DNA of 64,000 nucleotides from Spirosoma sordidisoli (GCF_004138325.1 NZ_SBLB01000004.1:124001-188000), one strand, 5' to 3'. Counted from the first letter of the stretch, positions 9,321-17,487 are shown. Notes: generated from the letters alone by a model not told the origin. Made by a program: numbers and translations.

Positions 9321-9974
9321 ATGAACACACAAAACAAAACCCAACTTTCGACAATTCAAAGCGAAACCGCTCTGAAAGCGAATCAAAAGGTACACGAACA
9401 ACCAGACGAAGTAACTACTGCGGCCCTGCCCCGGCGTTACAAATACCTGGAAGGACACCCGCGTCAGTATCGCTTCGATGCGAAAGAAGGTGTGTTCAAT
9501 ATCAACGGCACCGAAAAAGTAGGACGGACCCTGACGTTTCAGCCCATTGCCTGGCGGATTTTTACCGATAATATCCTGAACATGGGCACTAAAAACTGGG
9601 CGGAGATCTTCTTCATCGACGATAAGAACTGCGTGTCCGCGATCCTGTTCCATGGCTATTCGGTCGACAATATATTCCGGCTGATCGAACCGTTGTACTA
9701 CGATGATCTCACGCTGGCCGATGTGGTCATCACCGCCGTAGCTGAGAAAAAAGAGAACACCAAAATTCAGCCGCGGGGTGTTTATTACATCGCTACCTTC
9801 TCCTATAAAATGGCCGATCCCGCGCAAACGGCTCCGCTGAAACAGTTTGCCCAGGAAACCAAAATCTTCAGGCAGGAGACGCTGACCGACATTGCCAACA
9901 TCAAAACGGCGATGAACTATTACAACCCGTTCCTGATTACGGCCGACGAACCAGACCTGCTGGCAGCAGGCTAA
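9321..9974 (+). CDS. Protein of unknown function, first gene of the RecE-like nuclease cassette
   Basis: I do not recognise this 217-residue protein. The ATG at 9321 is preferred to an in-frame TTG 24 bases upstream. The first 45 residues are polar and Gln/Thr/Glu-rich, probably disordered. The rest looks like a globular alpha/beta domain (RYKYLEGHPRQYRFDAKEG, a hydrophobic centre AEIFFIDDKNCVSAILFHGY, then ADVVITAVAEKKENTKIQP). There is no signal peptide or membrane segment, so it should be cytoplasmic. It is followed after 66 bases by the RecE-like nuclease on the same strand, so a role in DNA handling (a single-strand-binding or recombination partner) is possible but rests on context alone. 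Confidence 0.75.
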   Translation: MNTQNKTQLSTIQSETALKANQKVHEQPDEVTTAALPRRYKYLEGHPRQYRFDAKEGVFNINGTEKVGRTLTFQPIAWRIFTDNILNMGTKNWAEIFFIDDKNCVSAILFHGYSVDNIFRLIEPLYYDDLTLADVVITAVAEKKENTKIQPRGVYYIATFSYKMADPAQTAPLKQFAQETKIFRQETLTDIANIKTAMNYYNPFLITADEPDLLAAG

Positions 9975-10040
9975 ATCAGTAGGGCGGCTTCAGAAGCTGC
10001 CCTATTTGCTTTCCGTATTCTTTCTCTCTCCCCTTCGTTT

Positions 10041-10835
10041 ATGATCATACAACCTCAGGTCAGTACCGATGACGACTACCGGGCGCTGGCGCGGGTGTCG
10101 AACTCCGATCTGACACGCCTGAAAGAAGAACACTTGGGCTATGGTACGGGACATCCGATGCGTATTCCGGCGGCCCAGGCCAATTTTGAGAAAGCGAAAG
10201 TGTTTGGCCGGGCGTTTCATCAGCATCTGCTCGAACCTGAAACGGTAGGCTCGGTGCTGACGCAGTTGCTGCCCGATCTGGTGCCGGGTCTGTTCGATAC
10301 CCACTCGCCCGAGCTGGCCCTTCAGCAGACCGACAAGCTGGCAACGCTGATGCAAACCATCCGGCGGGATACGTTTTGCCGACGCTACCTGCGCCTGTCC
10401 GAACGCGAACGGGTAATCCTCTGGGATGATCCGGCAACGGGGGTTGGCTGCAAATCCCGCCTGGATATGGTATATACCAGCCCCAAACGACGCAACGCCC
10501 TCGTTATCGACATAAAGACCACTTCGGCCCGAACGCAGGCCCAGTTTCTGGAGTCCTGCTATACCTACGACTACGACCGGCAGGCTGCCTTCTACATCGA
10601 TAGCCTGCGGCATGCCTCAACGGCCGACTGGGCCGATACCCGCCAGTTCAGGTTTGTCTTCGTAGGCGTGATGAAACAGCGCCCCCACCGGTTGTTTGCG
10701 GTCGATGCCACGTCTATTCCCGGCTTCATCGACTATGGCCGCAAAAAGTACCGGTTCTGGCTTCGTAAATGGCGCGAGGAGCAACAACTTCCCCAGCCGG
10801 CAGGCAGGACAGCCTGGCAAAGCCTGACCGCTTAG
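10041..10835 (+). CDS. PD-(D/E)XK nuclease-like protein related to RecE/exonuclease VIII
   Basis: A 264-residue predicted cytoplasmic nuclease. The core follows the RecE-type PD-(D/E)XK layout: GRAFHQHLLEPE near residue 60, Asp142 in GCKSRLDMVY, the metal-binding DIKTT (Asp157, Lys159) and YDYDRQAAFY with Gln181. RecE-type enzymes degrade one strand of duplex ends to give 3' single strands for annealing by RecT-like partners. The protein is the size of a stand-alone RecE nuclease domain and has no helicase attached. No RecT is recognisable nearby; the unknown protein upstream could fill that place, but its sequence does not show it. The family assignment is fairly sure. Whether it is a phage remnant or a host function is open. 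Confidence 0.8.
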   Translation: MIIQPQVSTDDDYRALARVSNSDLTRLKEEHLGYGTGHPMRIPAAQANFEKAKVFGRAFHQHLLEPETVGSVLTQLLPDLVPGLFDTHSPELALQQTDKLATLMQTIRRDTFCRRYLRLSERERVILWDDPATGVGCKSRLDMVYTSPKRRNALVIDIKTTSARTQAQFLESCYTYDYDRQAAFYIDSLRHASTADWADTRQFRFVFVGVMKQRPHRLFAVDATSIPGFIDYGRKKYRFWLRKWREEQQLPQPAGRTAWQSLTA

Positions 10836-10878
10836 CACACAACAGACGCGTTCAGTCGCATTTTAACCCAACAACTCT

Positions 10879-11226
10879 ATGAATGCATCCGTAATCACCC
10901 TGACAGCTACTCCGCTTCAGTTCGACTGGGGTACCGACGGGCTTGTTCTGTGGATTGAAGAACTCGACGGGGCCGACAGCCTGGCCAACCAGATGGACGA
11001 TGTGCTGGATCGGATCGGGTTTGCTATCGAGCTGCAAACCGGTTGGGACCATCGCACCGATCAGAAAACGCTGCATCCGCTGTACGGCTATAAACTACTG
11101 CTGCGCGACGCGTCGGGTCTCTGGAACGCCGTCCAGACCGATGAGCACGGGCGATTCAGTGGGCTGCTCCCCCTCCAGGAGATGGACTACGAAATCGCTT
11201 ACGATAAGGTTATGTGGATGGACTAA
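10879..11226 (+). CDS. Small protein of unknown function, last gene of the cassette
   Basis: A 115-residue acidic protein with no signal peptide. It starts 43 bases after the nuclease gene and ends just before a terminator hairpin, so it looks co-transcribed. Visible features are an acidic N-terminal half (WIEELDGADSLANQMDDVLDRIG) and a probably beta-rich C-terminal half (YGYKLLLRDASGLWNAVQTD, EMDYEIAYDKVMWMD). I do not recognise the family. Confidence 0.7.
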   Translation: MNASVITLTATPLQFDWGTDGLVLWIEELDGADSLANQMDDVLDRIGFAIELQTGWDHRTDQKTLHPLYGYKLLLRDASGLWNAVQTDEHGRFSGLLPLQEMDYEIAYDKVMWMD

Positions 11227-11256
11227 TAGCAGCCGACAGGCGGCCGAACCCGCTGG

Positions 11257-11287
11257 CGCCGAATCTGGAAACGGATTCGGCGTTTTT
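11257..11287 (+). terminator. Rho-independent terminator of the nuclease cassette
   Basis: A 9-bp GC-rich stem (CGCCGAATC / GATTCGGCG) with an 8-base loop is followed directly by TTTTT. It lies 30 bases after the last cassette gene. Confidence 0.8.
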
Positions 11288-11352
11288 GTTGGTTGCCGGC
11301 GCAACCTTCGTGCGCCGGTCTGCATCTTTACCGCAAACGCAACACAGACTCC

Positions 11353-12120
11353 ATGAAAACCATCCTGATGTCCTTCCTGCTGGCGCTCGTACTGCTGACC
11401 CCGGCGCTGGCCCAGCGTACCGTCTCTGCTACAGAGATCATCGATAAGATCAACCGGAAACAAACCGTTTCGTACGAGAACGTTACCATAACCGGCGACC
11501 TCGACCTGACCAGCCTCGCCAACCGGCGCGAAGTCCGGGATGGTAACTGGCGGGGCGAGTCAGAAGAGTACCTGAGCACGGTGGAGGTACCGCTTACGTT
11601 CCGCAACTGCCGGTTCGATGGCAAGTTTCTGGCCTACCGGAGCGAAGAGGGCCGGTTCATGAAGATCAGCAACCGGGTTTACAATGCCGATTTCAACGAA
11701 GCCGTCACGATCGAGAACTGCACCTTCAGCGATGACGCGGCCTTCAAGTACTCAGCCTTTCGGCAACAGGCGCAGTTTACCGGCAACACCTTCCGGAACG
11801 AAGCCCTGTTCAAATACACCAAGTTTAACTCGGCGGCCGACTTCAGCGGTTCGAACTTCCGGGGCTATGCCGATTTCAAATATACCAAATTTGACGAGCA
11901 GGCCCTGTTTGCCAAAGCCCATTTCGACCGCTCGGCCGATTTTAAATACACCAAATTTGACGAAGGCGTAACCTTTAAGTCGGCCCGTTTCGACGGCAAC
12001 GCCGATTTCAAATATGTTCACTTTCCGCGGCAGACCAACCTCGACGACGTAGCCTTCAACGGAGGCACCGACTTTAAATACACCACCCTCAACGGCCGGC
12101 GTTTCTCGCTCGACCGGTAG
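11353..12120 (+). CDS. Secreted repeat protein with F-K-Y-T-K-F units (pentapeptide-repeat-like)
   Basis: Exported 255-residue protein. The ATG at 11353 is chosen because it opens a clear signal peptide (MKTILMSFLLALVLLTPALAQ); the reading frame is open further upstream without one. After a head region (about 22-110), residues 110-250 hold phenylalanines alternately 5 and 6 residues apart, with 22-residue units such as ADFKYTKFDEQALFAKAHFD repeated three to four times. This resembles a right-handed beta-helix of the pentapeptide-repeat kind, although strict pentapeptide repeats keep 5-residue steps. Location is probably periplasmic or outer-surface. Function is unknown; some pentapeptide-repeat proteins mimic DNA, but the signal peptide argues against that here. 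Confidence 0.85.
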   Translation: MKTILMSFLLALVLLTPALAQRTVSATEIIDKINRKQTVSYENVTITGDLDLTSLANRREVRDGNWRGESEEYLSTVEVPLTFRNCRFDGKFLAYRSEEGRFMKISNRVYNADFNEAVTIENCTFSDDAAFKYSAFRQQAQFTGNTFRNEALFKYTKFNSAADFSGSNFRGYADFKYTKFDEQALFAKAHFDRSADFKYTKFDEGVTFKSARFDGNADFKYVHFPRQTNLDDVAFNGGTDFKYTTLNGRRFSLDR

Positions 12121-12136
12121 GCCTCCATCGCCCTGG

Positions 12137-12193
12137 CCCGGTACGTGATCAACTGGTCTATTCACGTACTGGGCTAAACACCAGTTCTTTTTT
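12137..12193 (+). terminator. Two mutually exclusive hairpins ending in a T-run
   Basis: Hairpin 1 pairs 12137-12148 with 12162-12173 (GTACGTGA / TCACGTAC core). Hairpin 2 pairs AACTGGT (12151-12157) with ACCAGTT (12180-12186) and is followed by CTTTTTTT. They overlap, so only one can form at a time. The simplest reading is a terminator after the repeat protein; an attenuator before the next gene is possible. Confidence 0.4.
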
Positions 12194-12195
12194 AT

Positions 12196-13422
12196 GTGTT
12201 AACAAAACGTTACACCAATTCACGCAACGTTTTGAAACGCACAACAAAGATCGTACTGGCCCTGGTCGCCCTGCTGATTATAGCCCGGCTGCTACTGCCT
12301 TATTTCGTACTCAAGTATGTGAACAGGACGCTGGCCGATATGGGTGATTACACAGGCCACGTCGACGATATCGACATCCAGCTGATTCGGGGCGCTTACC
12401 AGCTCGACGGCCTCCGCATCAGAAAGGTGAACGGCAAAATCAAAGAGCCTTTCCTGTACATGCCCAAGACCGACCTGTCTGTAGAGTGGAAATCGCTCTT
12501 CAAAGGCAAGCTGGTTAGTGAGGTAGAAGCGTACGAACCGGAGCTGAATTTTGCCTTCAGCGACGACGAAGCCAGTAATCAGACTGGTGCTGAAGTCGAC
12601 TGGACGGCCTATCTCAAAAAGCTTCTTCCGATTAACATCAACCGGTTTGCGGTCATCAACGGCAAAATCGATCTGACCAGTCTGGTTACCCAGCCCCGGG
12701 CCGATCTGTCGCTCCAGCATTTCAACGCCGAAATCCGGAACATCCGGAACGTAGACGACGCCAACAAGAAGCTGCCTTCGCCGGTAGTCGCCACGGCCGA
12801 TGCGCCGGGCTATAGCGGCAAAATGGACTTCTCGGCCAATATGAATCTGCTGAAAGTCGTGCCTGACTTCGATTATAACATGCGCTTCACCGACGTGCAG
12901 CTGGTCAAAATCAACAACCTGGCCCGCGAATACGCCAACATTGATTTTGAGCGCGGTACCGTAAGCATTTATAGCGAGATGGCTATGCTCGACAGCAAGC
13001 TGAACGGCTATCTCAAACCCCTGACCAAAGACATGAAGATCTTTAAGCTCAATGAGCACGAAGGTCGGTCGGTGGGGCGGTTCTTCACCGAACTGCTGGC
13101 GCAGGGCGGAACGGCGGTCCTGAAAAATCAGCGGCTCGATCAGGTAGCTACGCGCATCCCGCTCAACGGCACCATCGATGATGTAAAAACGGCGGTCTGG
13201 CCCACGATCTTCGGCGTACTCCGCAACGCGTATATCGAAGCCTTCCGGGGCGAGTTCGACAACAATATTACCCTACAGGATGCGCTCAAGGACTTTAAAG
13301 ACGATTTTAAAGCCAAACGCGCAGAGCGGAAGGCCGAGCGACAGGAAAAGCGTGAGGAGCGAAAAGCCGAGCGCAAAGCCAAACGGGAGGCCCGCAAGGA
13401 AGAACGACAGAAAGCGGACTAA
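12196..13422 (+). CDS. AsmA/DUF748-like membrane-anchored protein with charged C-terminal tail
   Basis: A 408-residue protein with one N-terminal membrane anchor (about residues 18-40, IVLALVALLIIARLLLPYFV) and a long periplasmic domain. The layout (anchor, YVNRTLADMGDYTGHVDDIDIQL, then beta-rich repeats) fits AsmA-like/DUF748 proteins, thought to work in envelope lipid transport or outer-membrane assembly. The last 40 residues are a run of Lys, Arg and Glu (repeats like AERKAERQEKREERKAE), probably one long charged helix. No ATG opens the frame before the anchor: GTG at 12196 or TTG near 12232 must serve. It ends in a bidirectional hairpin facing the opposite gene. Confidence 0.8.
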   Translation: MLTKRYTNSRNVLKRTTKIVLALVALLIIARLLLPYFVLKYVNRTLADMGDYTGHVDDIDIQLIRGAYQLDGLRIRKVNGKIKEPFLYMPKTDLSVEWKSLFKGKLVSEVEAYEPELNFAFSDDEASNQTGAEVDWTAYLKKLLPININRFAVINGKIDLTSLVTQPRADLSLQHFNAEIRNIRNVDDANKKLPSPVVATADAPGYSGKMDFSANMNLLKVVPDFDYNMRFTDVQLVKINNLAREYANIDFERGTVSIYSEMAMLDSKLNGYLKPLTKDMKIFKLNEHEGRSVGRFFTELLAQGGTAVLKNQRLDQVATRIPLNGTIDDVKTAVWPTIFGVLRNAYIEAFRGEFDNNITLQDALKDFKDDFKAKRAERKAERQEKREERKAERKAKREARKEERQKAD

Positions 13423-13428
13423 CCCCAG

Positions 13429-13495
13429 CCTGACTAACGAAGCATGGCGCTAACTACACCGGTTCGTGTGGCCAGCGCCATGCTTCGTTACAGGC
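13429..13495. terminator. Long hairpin between convergent genes, likely bidirectional terminator
   Basis: A 17-bp perfect stem (13435-13451 with 13474-13490) is extended by outer arms GCCTG/CAGGC. It fills the gap between the AsmA-like gene and the small secreted protein on the other strand. T-tracts are weak on both sides. Confidence 0.65.
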
Positions 13496-13496
13496 C

Positions 13497-13811
13497 TTAG
13501 GGTCGGCGCTGGTTCATGGTGTCTTGCCGGGCACCCGATGCGGTTCGGCGGGGGGTGTACTCCCGCTTGGTACCCCGGCCACTCGCTTTTTCCTTCCGGT
13601 AGTAGGGGTTACTGTTGTTCTCATCCTGCAACTTGGTAGACAGCGGATGGTCGGGAAGCGGGCGCGCTGGTGCCGTGGCCGATGCGGGCTTTGCCGTTGC
13701 GGCAGTGGCTGATCCTGAGGCAGCCTTTGTAGAACCCGTTTGTTTAGGCGATTGCGGGTCAGCCTGCGCCAGCGATACGGCCAGGCATGCCCCTATCAGA
13801 TACGTAATCAT
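13497..13811 (-). CDS. Small secreted low-complexity protein, unknown function
   Basis: A 104-residue protein. A short hydrophobic N-terminus (MITYLIGACLAVSLAQA) looks like a signal peptide. The rest is rich in Ala, Thr, Ser, Pro and basic residues (about residues 25-52 are Ala/Thr/Pro repeats, then PYYRKEKASGRGTKREYTPRR), so it is probably disordered. Its size and basic tail resemble the next secreted protein. The family is not recognised; the clean signal peptide and terminator placement support it as real. Confidence 0.55.
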   Translation of the reverse strand: MITYLIGACLAVSLAQADPQSPKQTGSTKAASGSATAATAKPASATAPARPLPDHPLSTKLQDENNSNPYYRKEKASGRGTKREYTPRRTASGARQDTMNQRRP

Positions 13812-13850
13812 AACGTGTTGGTTGGTTGTATTCTCAGATGCTAATGCGTA

Positions 13851-14132
13851 TTACCGTATGGTATCGACCCGGGTAGCTCCGCCACGACGGAGCGAGTCGG
13901 GCCGGAGCCTGCGTTGTTTCCGGTTTTTGGGCAGAGTGGTGTCCAGACCGGTTTCCATCTGCATGCGTTCCTGGCGGGTTCGGCGCTGCATCTTCGGCCG
14001 AACCGGGTTAGCCGGTCGCGTTTCTTCGGTCGAGGTCGACTGCTGCATGGTAGGCGACTGGTTGCTCTGGGCCGAAGCAGCCCCCAGTACAGCCAGGCTA
14101 AACAGGGTGGTGAAAAACAGGGTGCGTTTCAT
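13851..14132 (-). CDS. Small secreted basic protein, unknown function
   Basis: A 93-residue protein. The ATG at 14132 opens a standard signal peptide (MKRTLFFTTLFSLAVLGAASAQ), so it is preferred to the open frame upstream. The mature part is Gln/Ser/Thr-rich, then strongly basic (RPKMQRRTRQERMQ, NRKQRRLRPDSLRRGG). It follows the CoA-transferase gene by 49 bases and precedes another small secreted protein by 39 bases, and may be co-transcribed with either. No family is recognised. Confidence 0.6.
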   Translation of the reverse strand: MKRTLFFTTLFSLAVLGAASAQSNQSPTMQQSTSTEETRPANPVRPKMQRRTRQERMQMETGLDTTLPKNRKQRRLRPDSLRRGGATRVDTIR

Positions 14133-14181
14133 AACGTTGATCGTTGCGTATACCTGTTTAACGAACGGCCCGGCTATAAGG

Positions 14182-15363
14182 TTATTCGTCCGGGCGGGTG
14201 GCTCCCAGGATCGCTTCGGTATCGGCACCCAGCTGGGGCGCGGGCCAGGCCGGCCGGGCGGGCGTGGCCGAAAACTTGAGCGGAACGCCGATGCTCCGAA
14301 ACGAACCCGCTACCGGATGCTGCTGCGTCACGATCATCTGCCGGGCCGACAGCTGCGGATCGCGGTCGAGTTCGGCCAGCGTATAAACGGGGGTGATCAG
14401 CAGGTCGTTGTCCAGCCCGAAACGGGCCCAGTCGTCGCGGTCTTTCTCCCGAAACAAAGCCCCGATCCGGGTTTTGAACGAATGGAGCTGCTCCTGGTCC
14501 GATGGCAGCAGAAAACCCAGCCAGTCGGGCTTATTGACCAGCCTGCAGAATTTTTGCCAGAACTTCGGCTCCAGCGCACCGAGGGCTACGTACCCACCAT
14601 CCCGACAGCCATATACGCCGTAGTTGGGTAAGCCCCCCGACAGCGGCAGCTGCCCGCGCGCCACCGGCCCGGACGTCTCGTGGTCGGCACCGCCCGACTG
14701 AAGCGCGTAAGCCGCCGACAGCAGCGGCATCACCGCATCGGTCATCGAGACGTCTACGTGCTGCCCTTCGCCGGTTCGCTGGCGGGCGTAGAGCGCGGCC
14801 AGCGTAGCCATAACGCAGCCGTACGAACCGCCCGCGATATCGGCCAGCTGAACGCCGGGAACGACGGGTGGCTCGTCAGGATGGGTCCCGGTCAGACTCA
14901 GCACGCCCGACAGCGCCAGGTAGTTAAGATCGTGCCCAGCCAGGTGAGCGTACGGGCCGGTCTGGCCAAAACCGGTAACGGACACGTAGATAATCCGTGG
15001 ATTTTCGGCGCGGGCGTGGGCGTACCCAAGACCCAGCCGGTCGAGATAGCCCGGCCTGAACTGTTCTACCACCACATCGGCCGTTTTTACCAACTCCATA
15101 AACCGGGCCTTTCCGTCGGGCGTCTGGTAGTCGAGCAGGACACTGCGCTTTGATCGGTTATAAGCCAGGTAATGAGCCGATTCGCCGTTCAGATAGGGCG
15201 GAAACGACCGTACATAGTCGGGAGCATCGGGTAGTTCTATCCTGATCACCTCGGCGCCCATATCGGCCATCAGCATGGTACCGAGCGGTCCCGGCAGCAG
15301 GCGCGTCAGGTCCAGAATCCGCAGACCCAGCAGTGGTCCGGTAGTCGGTTTTCGATCAGTCAT
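14182..15363 (-). CDS. CaiB/BaiF-family (type III) CoA-transferase or acyl-CoA racemase
   Basis: A 393-residue cytoplasmic enzyme of the family that moves CoA between organic acids or racemises 2-methylacyl-CoA. It begins with the typical GLRILDLTRLLPGPLGTMLMADMGAEVIRIE (split here as about residues 13-43). It has the central GFGQTGPYAHLAGHD with His144-Asp145 in the racemase-like context HDLNYLALSG, and Asp175 in LADIAGG. These correspond to the His and Asp used by alpha-methylacyl-CoA racemases, so a racemase is the closer match, but transferase activity cannot be excluded from sequence. Length is normal. It stands alone as a metabolic gene between secreted-protein genes. Confidence 0.9.
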   Translation of the reverse strand: MTDRKPTTGPLLGLRILDLTRLLPGPLGTMLMADMGAEVIRIELPDAPDYVRSFPPYLNGESAHYLAYNRSKRSVLLDYQTPDGKARFMELVKTADVVVEQFRPGYLDRLGLGYAHARAENPRIIYVSVTGFGQTGPYAHLAGHDLNYLALSGVLSLTGTHPDEPPVVPGVQLADIAGGSYGCVMATLAALYARQRTGEGQHVDVSMTDAVMPLLSAAYALQSGGADHETSGPVARGQLPLSGGLPNYGVYGCRDGGYVALGALEPKFWQKFCRLVNKPDWLGFLLPSDQEQLHSFKTRIGALFREKDRDDWARFGLDNDLLITPVYTLAELDRDPQLSARQMIVTQQHPVAGSFRSIGVPLKFSATPARPAWPAPQLGADTEAILGATRPDE

Positions 15364-15379
15364 GGGTAGGTATCAACAG

Positions 15380-15443
15380 AGCGCCCCGGCGGGTATCGAG
15401 CGGTGTAGACGCGTGCTACAACCGCTGCTCCTGCCGGGGCGCT
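15380..15443 (-). terminator. Hairpin terminator after the DUF1080 gene
   Basis: AGCGCCCCGGC (15380-15390) pairs perfectly with GCCGGGGCGCT (15433-15443), and an inner GAGCGGT / ACCGCTGCTC region can extend the stem. It lies 22 bases past the stop of the minus-strand DUF1080 gene. Confidence 0.6.
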
Positions 15444-15465
15444 CCACGTAGTAACGATCAATGGG

Positions 15466-16173
15466 TTATAACTCCCGGATTTTCACGTCGCGGTACCATA
15501 CCTTCTCTTCGGGGCTATGGTTTTGCAGGGCTATTTTTCCTTTGGCATGGGGCGTTGCATAGGGCCAGCTTGCAAATTTGCTTTTAGCCAGCCGGGCTTT
15601 CCAGTCGTCGGAGCCGTATTCATACTCGACAACTTTTTTGCCGTTCAGGTAATGCTCCACATGATTGTTGTTGACCAGGATACGGCCTTTGTTCCACTCG
15701 CCTATGTTCTTGAGCGTGTTTTTATCCGCCGGCGGCACCATGTCGTAGGCGGCTCCGCTGAGCTGCTTGTCATCGAGCTTCATGAGCTTACCGTCTTTGT
15801 CTTTCCACTCATAGCCGCGATCGTCGATGACCTGGTATTCCGGGCCAGACATGTAGGTGCTTTTGATGTCGGGGCTGTCGATCACTTTATAGATCACCCC
15901 GCTGTTCGATCCTTTCGGAATCTTGAACTCAAACTCCAGCTCGAAATTTTCGTATTCCTTGTCAGTTACCAGGTCGCCCCCGGTACCGTCGGGGGTGAGG
16001 GCGCCGTCTTCGACGTACCAGCCCACCACACCCGTTTTGTGGTAGCTGTGCCAGCCTTTGATGGCTTTTCCGTCAAAGAGCGATGTCCATTTACCGGGTT
16101 TTTCGGCAGGAGGGGTAGCCGCCAGCATGGTTCCCAGCAGCAGCGATGAGATGAATAAGGTTTTCATAGGCAT
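15466..16173 (-). CDS. DUF1080 (3-keto-disaccharide hydrolase-like) secreted protein
   Basis: A 235-residue exported lectin-like jelly-roll protein of a family very abundant in Bacteroidota and Planctomycetes; some members hydrolyse 3-keto-glycosides. A signal peptide covers about residues 1-20 (LFISSLLLGTMLAATPP). The single DUF1080 domain follows: WTSLFDGKAIKGWHSY near residue 30, the glycine-rich GDLVTDKEYENFELEFEFKI, the SNSGVIYKV strand and the C-terminal GKIALQNHSPEEKVWYRDVKI. All hallmark strands are present. The second ATG (two codons in) is an equally good start. It is flanked by terminators on both sides, so it is probably monocistronic. Confidence 0.93.
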   Translation of the reverse strand: MPMKTLFISSLLLGTMLAATPPAEKPGKWTSLFDGKAIKGWHSYHKTGVVGWYVEDGALTPDGTGGDLVTDKEYENFELEFEFKIPKGSNSGVIYKVIDSPDIKSTYMSGPEYQVIDDRGYEWKDKDGKLMKLDDKQLSGAAYDMVPPADKNTLKNIGEWNKGRILVNNNHVEHYLNGKKVVEYEYGSDDWKARLAKSKFASWPYATPHAKGKIALQNHSPEEKVWYRDVKIREL

Positions 16174-16202
16174 TCACGAGTTAACCGGGTAAAGGTATAA
16201 AA

Positions 16203-16270
16203 AAAGGGAGTGGGCACTGGCGCTTTGCAGGACCGTTTGATCGTACAAAGCACCAGTGCCCACTCCCTTT
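16203..16270 (-). terminator. Long hairpin terminator after the acidic protein gene
   Basis: Eighteen-base arms (16203-16220 and 16253-16270) are perfect complements, with an inner GCTTTG/CAAAGC continuation. It lies 12 bases past the stop of the minus-strand gene that ends at 16283. On the minus strand the second arm ends in a long T-run, as expected of an intrinsic terminator. Confidence 0.8.
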
Positions 16271-16282
16271 ACTTCTCCGGGC

Positions 16283-17365
16283 CTAGCTCGCCATGTCGCG
16301 GGCGGCTTCCGGATCGTTGTAGGTACGATCGAGGCCGTCGGTCGATTTCTGATCCGAGCGATCGGGGCCAGACACCATGTCCTGGGCCGTAATGCTGCTC
16401 TCGTCCATCATTTCGCGGGGTTGCTGCCGGGCTTCCTGGCCTTCTTCGGGCCGCTCGCCGGGCTGGTATTCGTCGGCGTCGCGGGCGTTTACGTCGTAGG
16501 GATGGGCCGAATCGCCGGTGTCGGGTTTTTCGTCCATGCCTTCGTCGTTCGGTCCCGCCGACATACCTTCATACTGGTTGCCGGGAACGGCTTCGCCGGG
16601 GGCAACGTCATCGGCCGACAGGATACCAGCGGCTCCCGACGTGAACGTAACGAAGCCAGCGCGGGCGTTGATTTCGTGCGACCGGTCGGGTTGGTCCGGC
16701 TCCTGGATTTCGGGTTCGTCGGGCGAGGGCTGGCCGGGCAGATCCGGAATTTCGGGACCCGGCACCGGATTGTAGGGCGGGGTTTCCGGAATACCCGGTA
16801 CGGGCTGCATCGGGTCCGGCGTACCCGGCGTGGGCGGAACCATGTCGGCCCGCACGCTGTAGGTTTCGGCTTCGTACCCATGAATCGGGAATTGGTTCCT
16901 GGGCATATAGCTGCCGTTGCCTACCTGCCACATGCCGAATGCATGCGTTGGCGTAGCGTCCTTTCCGGCGTCGGTGCGGTCATTGTCAGGCTTGTCTTCT
17001 GACGACAGGCCCGTGTTGACCGTCGATCCGGCGTCGGGATTGCCGGTGATGTTACCTACGGCAATCGGGTCATTGGGCATCACGCTCGGGTCAATGACGT
17101 TCCCCGCCCGCAGCGCAGCTTCCGAATTTTCGTATTTCTTTTTGTCGTCGCCCATCAGTGCCCGTTCTTCGTCGGAGCCGACCCGGATGCGGGGCATATC
17201 GTCGGACACATCGTCTTCGGTGTCGCCCATGGGCGTCAGTTTGCCGTCAACGAGTTTAACCATATTGGTTTCGGCCTGATCGGCACTGAACATGGTTTCG
17301 GCATGTTCGCTCGATACGATATCGGCCTGTTGCGCACCATCGCTGAGATTTGCGTTGTTTTCCAT
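16283..17365 (-). CDS. Acidic, proline-rich, probably disordered protein of unknown function
   Basis: A 360-residue protein with no signal peptide or membrane segment. It is rich in Asp, Glu, Pro, Gly and Asn, with almost no long hydrophobic stretch. Residues 175-230 are a PxxP-type low-complexity segment (VPPTPGTPDPMQPVPGIPET, GPEIPDLPGQPSPDEPEIQEP). Short motifs such as FGMWQVGNGSYMPRNQFPIHGYEAETYSV in the middle might form a small folded unit. Codon use and GC are like the neighbours, and a strong terminator follows, so it is a real gene. I do not recognise the family. Disordered acidic proteins of this sort can be stress or structural proteins, which is only a guess. Confidence 0.75.
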   Translation of the reverse strand: MENNANLSDGAQQADIVSSEHAETMFSADQAETNMVKLVDGKLTPMGDTEDDVSDDMPRIRVGSDEERALMGDDKKKYENSEAALRAGNVIDPSVMPNDPIAVGNITGNPDAGSTVNTGLSSEDKPDNDRTDAGKDATPTHAFGMWQVGNGSYMPRNQFPIHGYEAETYSVRADMVPPTPGTPDPMQPVPGIPETPPYNPVPGPEIPDLPGQPSPDEPEIQEPDQPDRSHEINARAGFVTFTSGAAGILSADDVAPGEAVPGNQYEGMSAGPNDEGMDEKPDTGDSAHPYDVNARDADEYQPGERPEEGQEARQQPREMMDESSITAQDMVSGPDRSDQKSTDGLDRTYNDPEAARDMAS

Positions 17366-17487
17366 ACCCGTTGTGAATGTTTAAGGTCTATGGAAAACCA
17401 GCGGGAGCGGAAAAGGTTTGGGGCCGCATCGCCGGGTGGTCCGATCGGCCCCGCAAACCAGTTGCCTAGCCGCCGTTGTATCGAACT

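Noticed and set aside
13615-14631. 338-codon plus-strand open frame across the small secreted proteins and the CoA-transferase
   Set aside because: Antisense shadow spanning several minus-strand genes and their gaps; no start context or recognisable domain.
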